A stretch of 9,118 nt of DNA from Rhodobacteraceae bacterium UBA6273 (GCA_002440625.1 DJUV01000220.1:1-9118), one strand, 5' to 3'. Positions 1-7,508 are shown, numbered from the stretch's first letter. Translations and numbers: made by a program. The notes: generated from the letters alone by a model not told the origin.

Positions 1-375
1 CTTGCGGAAATAGGGCAGCACGTCCTCGTAGGACCAGCCGGGGCAGCCGCGCTGGCGCCATTCGTCATAGTCCAGCGCATTGCCGCGCGTGTAGATCTGC
101 GCGTTCACCGTCGAGCCGCCGCCGAGGACGCGGGCCTGGGTGTAGCGGATCACCATATCCTTCATGTGCTTCTGCGGAACGGTCTGCCAGCCCCAACTGC
201 CGATGCCCTTGGTCATTTTCGCAAAGCCTGCGGGCATGTGATAGAAGGGATGCCAATCGCGTGGCCCAGCTTCGAGGAGGAGGACGCGGGCGGAGGGGTT
301 CTCGCTCAGCCGGGCGGCGAGGACAGAGCCTGCCGAACCGCCGCCGACAATGATGAAATCATAGCCCGAAGCCAT
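1..375 (-). CDS. GMC family FAD-dependent oxidoreductase, choline dehydrogenase-like (N-terminal part, cut by window edge)
   Basis: This is the first 125 codons of a flavoprotein that likely oxidises an alcohol to an aldehyde or ketone. The ATG is at 375 and the frame stays open to base 1, so the C-terminus and its catalytic residues lie outside the window. Residues 7-20 are a Rossmann FAD-binding strand-turn-helix with VGGGSAGSVLAARL, and an acidic residue in LLLEAG (about 35) would bind the ribose. Residues 81-104 fit GMC signature 1, beginning ARVLGGGSTVNAQIYTRG. Typical members have 530-560 residues. It is the last visible gene of the operon, 12 bp after the SDR stop codon and with its own Shine-Dalgarno AAAGGA. 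Family membership is clear. Choline itself is not implied, because this subgroup covers many alcohols. Confidence 0.93.
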   Translation of the reverse strand, partial: MASGYDFIIVGGGSAGSVLAARLSENPSARVLLLEAGPRDWHPFYHMPAGFAKMTKGIGSWGWQTVPQKHMKDMVIRYTQARVLGGGSTVNAQIYTRGNALDYDEWRQRGCPGWSYEDVLPYFRK

Positions 376-390
376 GCCGTATCCTTTCTA
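376..390 (-). promoter_or_regulatory. Ribosome binding site of the last GMC gene, overlapping the SDR stop
   Basis: On the minus strand AAAGGA (387 to 382) lies 6 nt upstream of the ATG at 375 and immediately follows, partly overlapping, the TAG stop of the SDR gene (390 to 388). This is the only junction in the operon with a real gap and a clear independent Shine-Dalgarno sequence. It supports the choice of start and suggests that this gene can be translated separately from its neighbours. Confidence 0.75.
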
Positions 391-1146
391 GAGCCGCGGG
401 ATGGAGAGGCCGCCATCCACCGGAATGACCGTGCCGGTTGCGAAAGCCATCTGCCCGGTGGCCAAGGGCACGATGACCTTGCCGATGTCGGCTGGCTGGC
501 CCCAGCGCCCGGCGGGCACCAGTCCGGTCTCGATCCGCTGGGTGTATTTGTCCTTCACGCCGGCGGTCATTTCGGTTTCGATGATGCCGGGGCGCAGTTC
601 GAAAACGCCAATGCCGAGGGGCGCGAGGCGGGCGGCGAAGAGCGAGGTCATCATCGAGGCCCCGGCCTTGGAGATGCAGTATTCCGCCCGCTCGATCGAC
701 ACCATTCCCGCGGAAACTGAGGTGATGAAGCTCATCGAGCGGTATTGCGGGGACCGCCGCCCGGCCATCCGGCGCGCCACTTCCTGCGCGAGGAAGAAAT
801 TGCCGCGCAGGTTGATGCCCAATGCGTGGTCAAAGTTTTCGGGCGTCAGGTCGAGCATGTCGCCGCGCAGCTTTGCCGGTACGCCTGCATTCGACACGAA
901 AGTCGTGACCGGCCCCATCTCGGCTTCGATCGCGGCAAGAACCTCGCCTGCGCGGGCCACGTCGCTCAGGTCGTGGCGGAAGTAACGCGCCTCGGGGCCA
1001 AGCACCCGCAGCGCGTCCTTGACGGAAGTATCCCCGGCGTCGGGCAGCGAGGCGATGGCGATGGAAAAGCCCTTCGCCGCGAGCGCTTTGGAGATGCCAA
1101 GGCCGATGCCCTGCTGGCCGCCGGTGACAAGGGCGACGCCGCTCAT
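388..1146 (-). CDS. Short-chain dehydrogenase/reductase (SDR, FabG-like, 252 aa)
   Basis: This is a classical NAD(P)(H)-dependent SDR that interconverts a hydroxyl and a keto group. Residues 8-15 (TGGQQGIG) are the cofactor-binding glycine motif, SNAG at 85-88 is the structural NAG motif, and N112, S143, Y156 and K160 (YCISK) form the catalytic tetrad. The end VDGGLSIPRL is of a type I associate with SDRs in sugar and polyol operons, often labelled 3-ketoacyl-ACP reductase by homology. Length is normal for the family. The ATG at 1146 overlaps the TGA of the upstream GMC gene in an ATGA junction, which fixes the start. In this operon it could act on a 3-hydroxyacyl-CoA made by the hydratase, or directly on a sugar or polyol hydroxyl. 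The sequence alone does not separate these. Fatty acid synthesis is unlikely given the neighbours. Confidence 0.93.
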   Translation of the reverse strand: MSGVALVTGGQQGIGLGISKALAAKGFSIAIASLPDAGDTSVKDALRVLGPEARYFRHDLSDVARAGEVLAAIEAEMGPVTTFVSNAGVPAKLRGDMLDLTPENFDHALGINLRGNFFLAQEVARRMAGRRSPQYRSMSFITSVSAGMVSIERAEYCISKAGASMMTSLFAARLAPLGIGVFELRPGIIETEMTAGVKDKYTQRIETGLVPAGRWGQPADIGKVIVPLATGQMAFATGTVIPVDGGLSIPRL

Positions 1147-2633
1147 GCCGCCACCTGAAGGATGCGGTCGGCGGTCCGAAGCGACAGCGCGGCGATGGTG
1201 AGCGAGGGGTTGACCCCCGCGGAGGTCGGCAGGACCGAGGCATCGGCGATCCAGAGGTTGTCGAGGTCATGCGCCTTGCAGAAAGGATCGACGACGCTCA
1301 CCATCGGATCGGCGCCCATCCGGGCGGTGCCGCATTGGTGGCTCGGCGTCCGCTTTTCGAAGGCTTTCGAGAGCACAATCGGCCATCCGGCGCGGCGCAG
1401 AGCCTGTTTCAGCCGCTTCGTCAGCAGTTCATGCGCCGCCCAGTTGGTGCGCCGCCAGTGCAGCTCGATCTTGCCGTTCTTCACCAGAACCCGGCTGTCC
1501 GGCACCGGAAGATCTTCGGACATGGTCATCATGTGCACCGAATGCTCGGAGATCCAGTGGGCAATCGGCAGCGGCAACCCGGCCTCGGCGGCAAGAATCG
1601 GGCCGGTGATGCGGCCGACCATCTGGATGTTTCCCAGGGGTTCGCCGTTAGGGCCGCCGGTCAGGTACCAGTCATTGAACTGGATGGTCTTTTCATAAAC
1701 CGTGGTGTTGCGGCGGAAGGGGTTGATGCCGATGACGCCCGACAAGTTGTGGTTCATGAAATTGCGCCCGACCTGATCGGAGCGATTGGCAAGGCCAGCG
1801 GGATTCACATCATCCGCCGACGAGAGGAGGATCACCGCCGACATCACCGCGCCCGCCGAAAGGCAGATATGGCCGGCGGTGAGCCTTTCCAAGCGCCCGC
1901 TGCGTTCAAATTCGACAGCGGTGACGCGCCGCTCCTCGGCGATCAGCCGGGTGACGCGGGCGCCGGTCATCAGCGTGACATTGGGATGCTTCAGCGCCTC
2001 GGCCAAAGCCGCCGTCTCGGCATCCAGCTTGCCGCCGCAGGTGTCGGGGAAGGCATCCCAGCCGGTCGGCGCGCGGGCGAGCCAGCGGTCGAGGTCAACG
2101 GCAAGTGGCAGCGGGCCGGGATGCAGGCCCTGCGCCGCGAGCCTGCGTCGCAGATCGGCGATGAAGGGCTCATCCGGGACCGGCGGGAAGGGGTAAGGGC
2201 CGGAATGCGGTGGTTCGGTCTGGTCGTAGCCAAGCTCGCCCCGGACACGGTAAAGCGCCTCGGCCTCTTGGTAGAAGGGTTCGAGGTCTTCGTAGCCGAT
2301 GGGCCAGCCGGGCGTGGTGCCTTCGATATGCTTAAGCGGGCGGAAATCTTCGGCACGGTAGCGGAGCAGAACGGCGCCGTAGAATTTCGAATTTCCGCCA
2401 ACATAGGCATAGTTTCCGGGGTTGAACGCCTCGCCGTTCTGGTCATGCCACATCTCTTTCGGGCGGAAGTACCCCTGCCCGAAGATCGCTGCCGGATCGC
2501 GCGCCTCGGGGCAGTCCTGAAGCCGCTCACCACGCTCAAGGATCAGGATGCGGCGGCCCGAAGGGGCAAGGCGCGACGCCATCGTGGCGCCGCCGATGCC
2601 CGAGCCGATGATGATGATGTCGGCGTCGCTCAT
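1143..2633 (-). CDS. GMC family FAD-dependent oxidoreductase (full length, 496 aa)
   Basis: This flavoenzyme is predicted to oxidise an alcohol or sugar hydroxyl. Residues 5-20 form the dinucleotide fold (IIIIGSGIGGATMASR), followed by LILERG, whose Glu would bind the FAD ribose. VGGNSKFYGA at about 78-87 is the flavin-contacting loop of this subgroup. The C-terminal GMC domain carries SHQCGTARMG, with a catalytic-type His near 432, and AGVNPSLT, with the partner Asn near 475. Both active-site residues are therefore present. I chose the ATG at 2633 because it forms an ATGA overlap with the ALDH stop. A TTG at 2648 would add five residues (MGEAG) inside the ALDH gene and looks less likely. It is only distantly like the second GMC protein at the left edge: there the loop is ARVLGGGSTVN. 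No signal peptide or Tat motif is visible, so it is probably cytoplasmic. Substrate unknown. Confidence 0.94.
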   Translation of the reverse strand: MSDADIIIIGSGIGGATMASRLAPSGRRILILERGERLQDCPEARDPAAIFGQGYFRPKEMWHDQNGEAFNPGNYAYVGGNSKFYGAVLLRYRAEDFRPLKHIEGTTPGWPIGYEDLEPFYQEAEALYRVRGELGYDQTEPPHSGPYPFPPVPDEPFIADLRRRLAAQGLHPGPLPLAVDLDRWLARAPTGWDAFPDTCGGKLDAETAALAEALKHPNVTLMTGARVTRLIAEERRVTAVEFERSGRLERLTAGHICLSAGAVMSAVILLSSADDVNPAGLANRSDQVGRNFMNHNLSGVIGINPFRRNTTVYEKTIQFNDWYLTGGPNGEPLGNIQMVGRITGPILAAEAGLPLPIAHWISEHSVHMMTMSEDLPVPDSRVLVKNGKIELHWRRTNWAAHELLTKRLKQALRRAGWPIVLSKAFEKRTPSHQCGTARMGADPMVSVVDPFCKAHDLDNLWIADASVLPTSAGVNPSLTIAALSLRTADRILQVAA

Positions 2634-4156
2634 CCCTGCCTCACCCAAGGTGTGCGGGTCTTGCCGATGCGCATGACCAGCGTCTTTACCTCAAGGAATT
2701 CGTCGAGGCCGTAGCGCCCGTTCTCGCGCCCCTGGCCGGATTGCTTCATGCCGCCGAAGGTCAGTTCAGGGAAGCCGTCCATCCAGGTGTTGGTCCAGAC
2801 CGTTCCCGCCTGCGCCCGGCGCGAGAACTCAAGGCAGGTGTTGACGTTCTCGCTCCAGACCCCCGCCGACAGGCCATATGCGGCGTCATTGGTCAGTGCC
2901 AGCGCCTCTTCGATGGTGCGGAAGGTCAGGACTGAAAGCACGGGACCGAAGACCTCTTCCCGCGCGATGGCCATGCCGGGGGTGACGCCGCGCACGACCG
3001 TCGGCTGGTAGAAATCGCCCGAAAGCCCCGGTACCGACAGGCGTGCGCCGCCCAAGGCAACCTCGGCTCCGGCCTTTTCGGCGTCGCGCACATAGGTGTC
3101 GATCTTGCCCAGATGCTGCGGCGTGATGATCGCGCCGACTTGGGTAGCGGGGTCGAGCGGGTCGCCGAAGGCCACCTTGCGCGACAGGGCGACGACGCGG
3201 GTGATGAGGTCGTCGGCCACATCCTCATGCACGATGATCCGGCTGCCGGAGTTGCAGCATTCGCCGGCGTTGAAATAGACGCCGAAGGTCACGGCATCGG
3301 CGGCGCTCTCCATGTCGGCGTCGGGGAAGATCACCTGCGGGTTCTTGCCGCCAAGCTCCAGCGCCACCTTCTTCAGTGTGGCCGATGCGGCGGCGGAGAT
3401 TGCCTTGCCGACGGCGGTGGAGCCGGTGAAGGTCACCATGTCCACCTCCGCGTCGGTCGTCATGGTGCCGCCGACATCGGGGCCGTAGCCGAGGACGATG
3501 TTGACGACGCCAGCGGGTAGGCCCGCCTCGATCAGCAACTCACCCATGATGACGGTGGAGGAGGGCGTCATCTCGGATGGCTTCACCACGCAGGAACAGC
3601 CGGCGGCGAGCGCGAAGGGCAGTTTCTGGCCAAGGATCCAGAAGGGGAAATTCCAGGGCGTGATGATGGAGACGACGCCGATGGGTTCCTTCACCACGAC
3701 GCCCAGCATGTCGGGTCCAAGCGTGTTGTGGCTGTCGCCATGCATGGTCCTGGCGAGCGAGGCGGCATAGCGCCAGAGGTCGGCGGCACCCGAGGCTTCG
3801 CCCCGCGCCTGGGTGATCGGTTTGCCGCTTTCCAGTGTCTCGATCAGCGCGATCCGCTCGGAATTGGCCTCGATCAGATCGGCGGCTTTCAGAAGCACGG
3901 TGGCGCGGGTCTTGCTGGAAGTGCGGCTCCAGATGCCGCTGTCGAAGCTTGCCCGGGCGGCACGGATCGCGGCCTCGGCATCCTCGCGGCCGCCCAAGGC
4001 GGAGCGGCTGGCAAGGACGCCATGCGCCGGGGAGTGGCGGTCGAAGGCCTTGCCCGACAGGCTTTCCCGCCACTCACCACCGATCAAATGGCGGCCAAGG
4101 AACGGCTCTTGTGGCAGGGCAGCACCCGAGGCGGCGATCACGGTCATTTGGGTCAT
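2630..4156 (-). CDS. NAD(P)-dependent aldehyde dehydrogenase (508 aa)
   Basis: The enzyme should oxidise an aldehyde to a free carboxylic acid with NAD(P)+. Visible ALDH residues are N169 in TPWNF (oxyanion hole), K192 in VKPSE (cofactor ribose), the FTGSTAVG loop at 243-250, general base E267 in LELGGKNP, nucleophile C301 in GECCNSGSR, and E401 in EEVFGPV. All key residues are intact and the length is typical. An adjacent Cys (C300) precedes the nucleophile. The frame is open up to an ATG at 4291 inside the hydratase gene, but homology begins only after 4156, where TGACATG places this start one base after the hydratase stop. The downstream GMC gene overlaps it by ATGA. In context it would take the aldehyde made by a GMC oxidoreductase and hand the acid to the CoA-transferase. 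It resembles the betaine-aldehyde/broad-specificity group. The substrate is not readable. Confidence 0.95.
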   Translation of the reverse strand: MTQMTVIAASGAALPQEPFLGRHLIGGEWRESLSGKAFDRHSPAHGVLASRSALGGREDAEAAIRAARASFDSGIWSRTSSKTRATVLLKAADLIEANSERIALIETLESGKPITQARGEASGAADLWRYAASLARTMHGDSHNTLGPDMLGVVVKEPIGVVSIITPWNFPFWILGQKLPFALAAGCSCVVKPSEMTPSSTVIMGELLIEAGLPAGVVNIVLGYGPDVGGTMTTDAEVDMVTFTGSTAVGKAISAAASATLKKVALELGGKNPQVIFPDADMESAADAVTFGVYFNAGECCNSGSRIIVHEDVADDLITRVVALSRKVAFGDPLDPATQVGAIITPQHLGKIDTYVRDAEKAGAEVALGGARLSVPGLSGDFYQPTVVRGVTPGMAIAREEVFGPVLSVLTFRTIEEALALTNDAAYGLSAGVWSENVNTCLEFSRRAQAGTVWTNTWMDGFPELTFGGMKQSGQGRENGRYGLDEFLEVKTLVMRIGKTRTPWVRQG

Positions 4157-4157
4157 G

Positions 4158-4925
4158 TCAGGTTCCCGGAAACTGGGGTTTGCGCTTTTCGCGGAACGAG
4201 GCGACGCCTTCGTCGCGGTCCTCCGTGGCGGCGATGGCGGCACTTCCGAGCGCCTCGACCATCGCGCCGCGGTCTTCGTCCCGTGCGGCATGGATCATGG
4301 ATTTGGTGATTTCGACCGCGCGCGGCGAGAGCGTAACGGCGCGTTCAAGGATTGCTTCGGCGGCAGCGCGCGGGTCTTCGGCGACCTCGGCCACGAAACC
4401 GGCGGCAAGGGCGCGTTCAGCGCTGATGCGGCGACCGAAAAGCGCCATCTCCTTCAGGATCGGTTCGGGCAACAGGCGCGCGAGCCGCTGCGTCCCCGAC
4501 CAGCCCGGCACGATGCCGACACCGGCTTCGGGCAGGGCGAGGGTCGCTTTCGGCGCCATCACGCGGATGTCGCAGGCGGCGGCCAGTTCCAGCCCACCGC
4601 CGAAGGCATGGCCGTTCAGGACCGCGATGGTCGGTTTCGAGAGCCGTGCCAGCCGGTCAAAGATGCGGTGGCCGTCGCGAACCCAGTGGCGGGCGAATTC
4701 GGCGGGCGAGAGGTCGCCCCAGCCGTTGATGTCGGCTCCGGTGCAGAAGGCGCGGTCGCCCTCGGCGGTCAGCATCACACAGGCGACGGCGCGGTTGTGC
4801 TCGATCGCGACGAGATGGGTTTCCAGCGCCTGCAACATATCGACCCTGAAGGCGTTCATCTTCGCCGGATTGTCGAGCTTGAGTTCGGCAACCTGCCCGT
4901 GCAGGATCAGGTGGACGGCGCTCAT
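4158..4925 (-). CDS. Enoyl-CoA hydratase/isomerase family protein (crotonase, 255 aa)
   Basis: This crotonase-fold enzyme most likely adds water to a 2-enoyl-CoA. The oxyanion-hole segments are FCTGADI (60-66) and NGHAFGGGLELAAACD (104-119). Both glutamates used by true hydratases are present: E113 in GLELAAACD and E133 in LPEAGVGIVPGWSGTQRL. The end FREKRKPQF is the usual crotonase C-terminus, and the length is typical. I chose the ATG at 4925 because it overlaps the CoA-transferase stop as ATGA. A GTG at 4934 would add three residues only. Being wedged between a CoA-transferase and an aldehyde dehydrogenase argues for a dedicated catabolic step, not general beta-oxidation, since no acyl-CoA dehydrogenase or thiolase is nearby. 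An isomerase or a hydrolase-like variant cannot be excluded, but the two glutamates favour hydration. Confidence 0.94.
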   Translation of the reverse strand: MSAVHLILHGQVAELKLDNPAKMNAFRVDMLQALETHLVAIEHNRAVACVMLTAEGDRAFCTGADINGWGDLSPAEFARHWVRDGHRIFDRLARLSKPTIAVLNGHAFGGGLELAAACDIRVMAPKATLALPEAGVGIVPGWSGTQRLARLLPEPILKEMALFGRRISAERALAAGFVAEVAEDPRAAAEAILERAVTLSPRAVEITKSMIHAARDEDRGAMVEALGSAAIAATEDRDEGVASFREKRKPQFPGT

Positions 4926-6493
4926 GGCCGCCACCCCATCGGCCCTTCCTTCAAGAGCGACAGCGGCATGAGTTTCGCATCCGGCGCGATCTTCACCCGG
5001 CCCTGTGACGCGGCGGCGATGTCACGCTCAGGCTCGATCCCCGGCATGATCTCGGTCGCGACAAGGCCCTTGTCGCCCAGCCGCATCACGCAGCGTTCGG
5101 TGACATAGAGCACCTCCTGCCCGATCTGGCGCGCGCGGCGGCCCGAGAAGGTGACATGCTCCACCTGCTCCACCATTTTGGTGAACTTGCCGGGCTTGGC
5201 GACCTTCAGCCCCTCTGCCGTCAGCTCGATTTCTGCCCCGGCCTCGAACCAGCCCGAATAGACAATCTTTTTCGCATGCGAGGTGATGTCGACAAAGCCG
5301 CCGCAACCGGCGGTCAGGTAGGGCTTCTTGCCCAGTTTGGAGACGTTGACGTTGCCCTCCACATCGACCTCAAGGAACGACAGGAATGACATGTCGAAGC
5401 CCGCGCCCTGGAAGTAGATGAACTGCTGCGGCGAGGGGACGAAACCGTCGGCGTTGGAGGCGCAGCCGAAGGCGAAGCCGGTCAGCGGCATGCCGCCCAC
5501 GGCGCCTTGTTCGATGACCCAGGTCACGGCCTCGGGGTGGCCCTCCTCCAGGAGGATACGCGGCACCATGGCGGAGATACCGAAGCCAAGGTTCGCCGCC
5601 ATCCCGGCGCGAAGCTCCATCGCGGCGCGGCGGGCGATGATCTTTTCGACGCCATGCTCGGCAAGTTTGAAGCTCGCCCAAGGCCGCATGATCTGGCCGG
5701 AGATCGCCGGGTCATAGGGCGTCTCGCAGGTCTGTTTCTGATGCGGGTCGACTACGATCAGGTCGATCAGGTGCCCCGGCAGCCGCACGTCATGGGGTCG
5801 GAGGCTGCCGCGCTTGGTGACACGGGAAACCTGCGCGATGACAAGGCCACCGTGATTCTTCACGCAGATCGCCTGCTCCAGCCCGCCGAGATAGGCGCCC
5901 TCATGTTCATAGGTCAGGTTGCCATGCTCATCCGCCGTGGTGGCGCGGAGGATGCAGACGTTGGGCACGATATTGGGGAAATGGAGCCAGGTGTCGCCGT
6001 CAAATTCAACGCGCCGGACGATGGGCGCCGCCGCGCCCCTATCGTTCATGGCGCAGCCTTCGCGGATCGGGTCGGCGAAGGTGTCGAAGCCAACCTTGGT
6101 CAGCACGCCGGGGCGGCGCGCGGCGGCTTCGCGGTGCATGTCGAACATGATGCCGGAGGGCACGTTATAGGCCGCGACCCGTTCCTCGACGATCATCTTC
6201 CAGATTTCCGGCATCGGCAGGCTGGAGGGGCCGGAGGGGTAGGAGCCGGCGAGGACACGGGCCAGAAGCCCGTCCTTGGCGATATGGTCCATGCCCTTCA
6301 CGCCGTACATGTCGCCCGCCGCGATCGGGTGGAGCGTCGTCAGGTTGCGGGGATGGCCTTCGGCATCGAAGCGCTCGCCGATGGCTTGAAGCACCAGATC
6401 CGGGCAGCCGAGCGAGGAGGAGGAGGAGACGGTGACGACCGCGCCATCCGGGATGCGCCCGACGGCTTCGACGGCGCTGACGATCTTGCTCAT
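4922..6493 (-). CDS. Family I CoA-transferase, fused alpha/beta single chain (YdiF/Pct-like, 523 aa)
   Basis: This enzyme should move CoA from a donor acyl-CoA, such as acetyl-CoA, to a carboxylate, so it activates an acid without ATP. The length matches the one-chain propionate or acetate CoA-transferases (Pct, YdiF), in which the two subunits of the two-gene enzymes are fused. The catalytic Glu that forms the glutamyl-CoA thioester is E328 in WVIEQGAVGGMP. The N-terminal half carries the conserved stretches LTTLHPIAAGDMYG (51-64) and YNVPSGIMFDMHRE (109-122). In place of the common glycine-rich GGFxGxGxP loop it has TVSSSSSLGCPD (21-32), marking a separate subgroup. The ATG at 6493 overlaps the preceding gene's stop as ATGA, and its own stop overlaps the hydratase start. 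The likely acceptor is the acid from the ALDH in this operon, which is inference; the acid is probably short-chain by analogy with Pct/YdiF. Confidence 0.92.
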   Translation of the reverse strand: MSKIVSAVEAVGRIPDGAVVTVSSSSSLGCPDLVLQAIGERFDAEGHPRNLTTLHPIAAGDMYGVKGMDHIAKDGLLARVLAGSYPSGPSSLPMPEIWKMIVEERVAAYNVPSGIMFDMHREAAARRPGVLTKVGFDTFADPIREGCAMNDRGAAAPIVRRVEFDGDTWLHFPNIVPNVCILRATTADEHGNLTYEHEGAYLGGLEQAICVKNHGGLVIAQVSRVTKRGSLRPHDVRLPGHLIDLIVVDPHQKQTCETPYDPAISGQIMRPWASFKLAEHGVEKIIARRAAMELRAGMAANLGFGISAMVPRILLEEGHPEAVTWVIEQGAVGGMPLTGFAFGCASNADGFVPSPQQFIYFQGAGFDMSFLSFLEVDVEGNVNVSKLGKKPYLTAGCGGFVDITSHAKKIVYSGWFEAGAEIELTAEGLKVAKPGKFTKMVEQVEHVTFSGRRARQIGQEVLYVTERCVMRLGDKGLVATEIMPGIEPERDIAAASQGRVKIAPDAKLMPLSLLKEGPMGWRP

Positions 6494-7494
6494 TTCGCGG
6501 CTCCGTAGTTGACGGTCTGGCGTTTGCCGCTCGCCGCCGCCTCGCGCACTGCGAAGGCAACGGCGAGCGACTTGACCCCGTCCCAGCCGGTTGCTGCGGG
6601 CTTGCCCTTCCCCTGAACTGCGGCGACGAATTCACCGACGCCCCGCCCGTAGAGGTCATGCGCCGGGTAGGGGACGGTTGCGCGGCCGGCCTTCGTGACC
6701 AATTCAATCTCGCCCACCGGCCTCTGAGTCATCACGCCGCGCGCGAAGATCGAGCCTTCGGTGCCGTGGACCTCAAACCCCGATCCGGCGAAGGGGTGGG
6801 TGAAGCTTTCATGGCTCATCACCATGGCGCCCGAGGGCATGGTCCAGACCGACATGGCGCTGTCCTCGACCCCCTCGCCCATGCCGGAGGCGGTCATCTG
6901 CGCGACGACGGTTTCCGGGTCTTCGCCCAAAAGGAAGCGGGTCACATCGGCGTCGTGGACGGTAATGTCGGGGATTACACCGCCGCCGGCGTCGGCGGAA
7001 TTGATGCGCCAGCCTTGCAGGTTCTCCGGCAGGTGGACGGCGTGGAAGAGGCGGAGCGACAGAACCTTGCCGATGCGACCAGAGGCGATCAGGTCGCGCA
7101 CCGCCCGGTGGCTGCCGGAACAGCGCAGGTGGTGGTTGGTGGCGAAGACGACGCCGGCCTTTTCGGCCGCCGCAACCATTTCGGCGGCATCGGCGACCGT
7201 CATGGCGAGCGGTTTTTCGCAAAGCACGTGCTTGCCGACGGCGATGGCTGCGAGCGCTTGCGACAGGTGCTTTTCATTGGTCGTCGAGATGTAGACGGCT
7301 TCGACCGCCGGATCGGCCAGAGCCTCACCAAGGTCGGTGAAGGACTTGGGGATGCCATGCTCGCGGGCATAGTCGGCGCCGCGCGCGGCAGACCCGCTGA
7401 GGACGCTGACGATTTCACCGCCGTCTTGCGCCCGGATGGCGCGGATCATGTATTGCGCGGCAATGGTGCTGGCACCGATCAAAGCCCATTTCAT
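6490..7494 (-). CDS. Gfo/Idh/MocA family oxidoreductase, 1,5-anhydro-D-fructose reductase-like (334 aa)
   Basis: This is an NAD(P)-dependent sugar or polyol oxidoreductase. The N-terminal Rossmann half starts WALIGASTIA, continues to STTNEKH (70-76) and ends in HVLCEKPLA, where K94 of the EKP motif is the usual catalytic lysine. The C-terminal half has NHHLR (120-124), FHAVHLPENLQGWR and DITVHDAD, with D176 and H180 the probable catalytic pair. From memory these blocks, including GFEVHGTEGS and VMTQ.PVG, closely follow 1,5-anhydro-D-fructose reductase of Ensifer, an NADPH enzyme that makes 1,5-anhydro-D-mannitol. The second strand ends in a Ser (S33), not an acidic residue, which suits NADP(H). 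It is the first gene of the operon; its ATG lies 8 nt after GAAAGG and just downstream of the promoter-operator region. Its exact substrate may differ from anhydrofructose, since many members of this subgroup are untested. Confidence 0.92.
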   Translation of the reverse strand: MKWALIGASTIAAQYMIRAIRAQDGGEIVSVLSGSAARGADYAREHGIPKSFTDLGEALADPAVEAVYISTTNEKHLSQALAAIAVGKHVLCEKPLAMTVADAAEMVAAAEKAGVVFATNHHLRCSGSHRAVRDLIASGRIGKVLSLRLFHAVHLPENLQGWRINSADAGGGVIPDITVHDADVTRFLLGEDPETVVAQMTASGMGEGVEDSAMSVWTMPSGAMVMSHESFTHPFAGSGFEVHGTEGSIFARGVMTQRPVGEIELVTKAGRATVPYPAHDLYGRGVGEFVAAVQGKGKPAATGWDGVKSLAVAFAVREAAASGKRQTVNYGAAK

Positions 7495-7502
7495 GACGGC
7501 TG

Positions 7503-7508
7503 CCTTTC
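7503..7508 (-). promoter_or_regulatory. Shine-Dalgarno of the first operon gene
   Basis: GAAAGG on the minus strand stands 8 nt before the ATG at 7494 and directly follows the palindromic operator-like site. It supports the chosen start of the Gfo/Idh/MocA gene. Confidence 0.7.

Noticed and set aside
1269..2714. Long plus-strand open frame (481 codons) opposite the full-length GMC gene
   Set aside because: High-GC antisense shadow: composition is low-complexity (Arg, Gly, Ala, His rich), it shows no recognisable motif, and the opposite strand encodes an intact GMC enzyme with all family residues.
4157..4291. N-terminal extension of the ALDH by 45 residues
   Set aside because: The extension is Arg/Ser/Pro-rich, unlike ALDH N-termini, and lies wholly inside the hydratase gene. 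The start at 4156 gives a normal-length enzyme.
3813..5108. Long plus-strand open frame (431 codons) crossing the ALDH, hydratase and CoA-transferase genes
   Set aside because: It runs antisense through three well-supported genes and has no family motif, so it is a shadow of GC-rich codon usage.
5507..6508. Plus-strand open frame (333 codons) opposite the CoA-transferase
   Set aside because: Asp/Gly/His-rich shadow translation with no domain signal; the minus strand holds a complete CoA-transferase.
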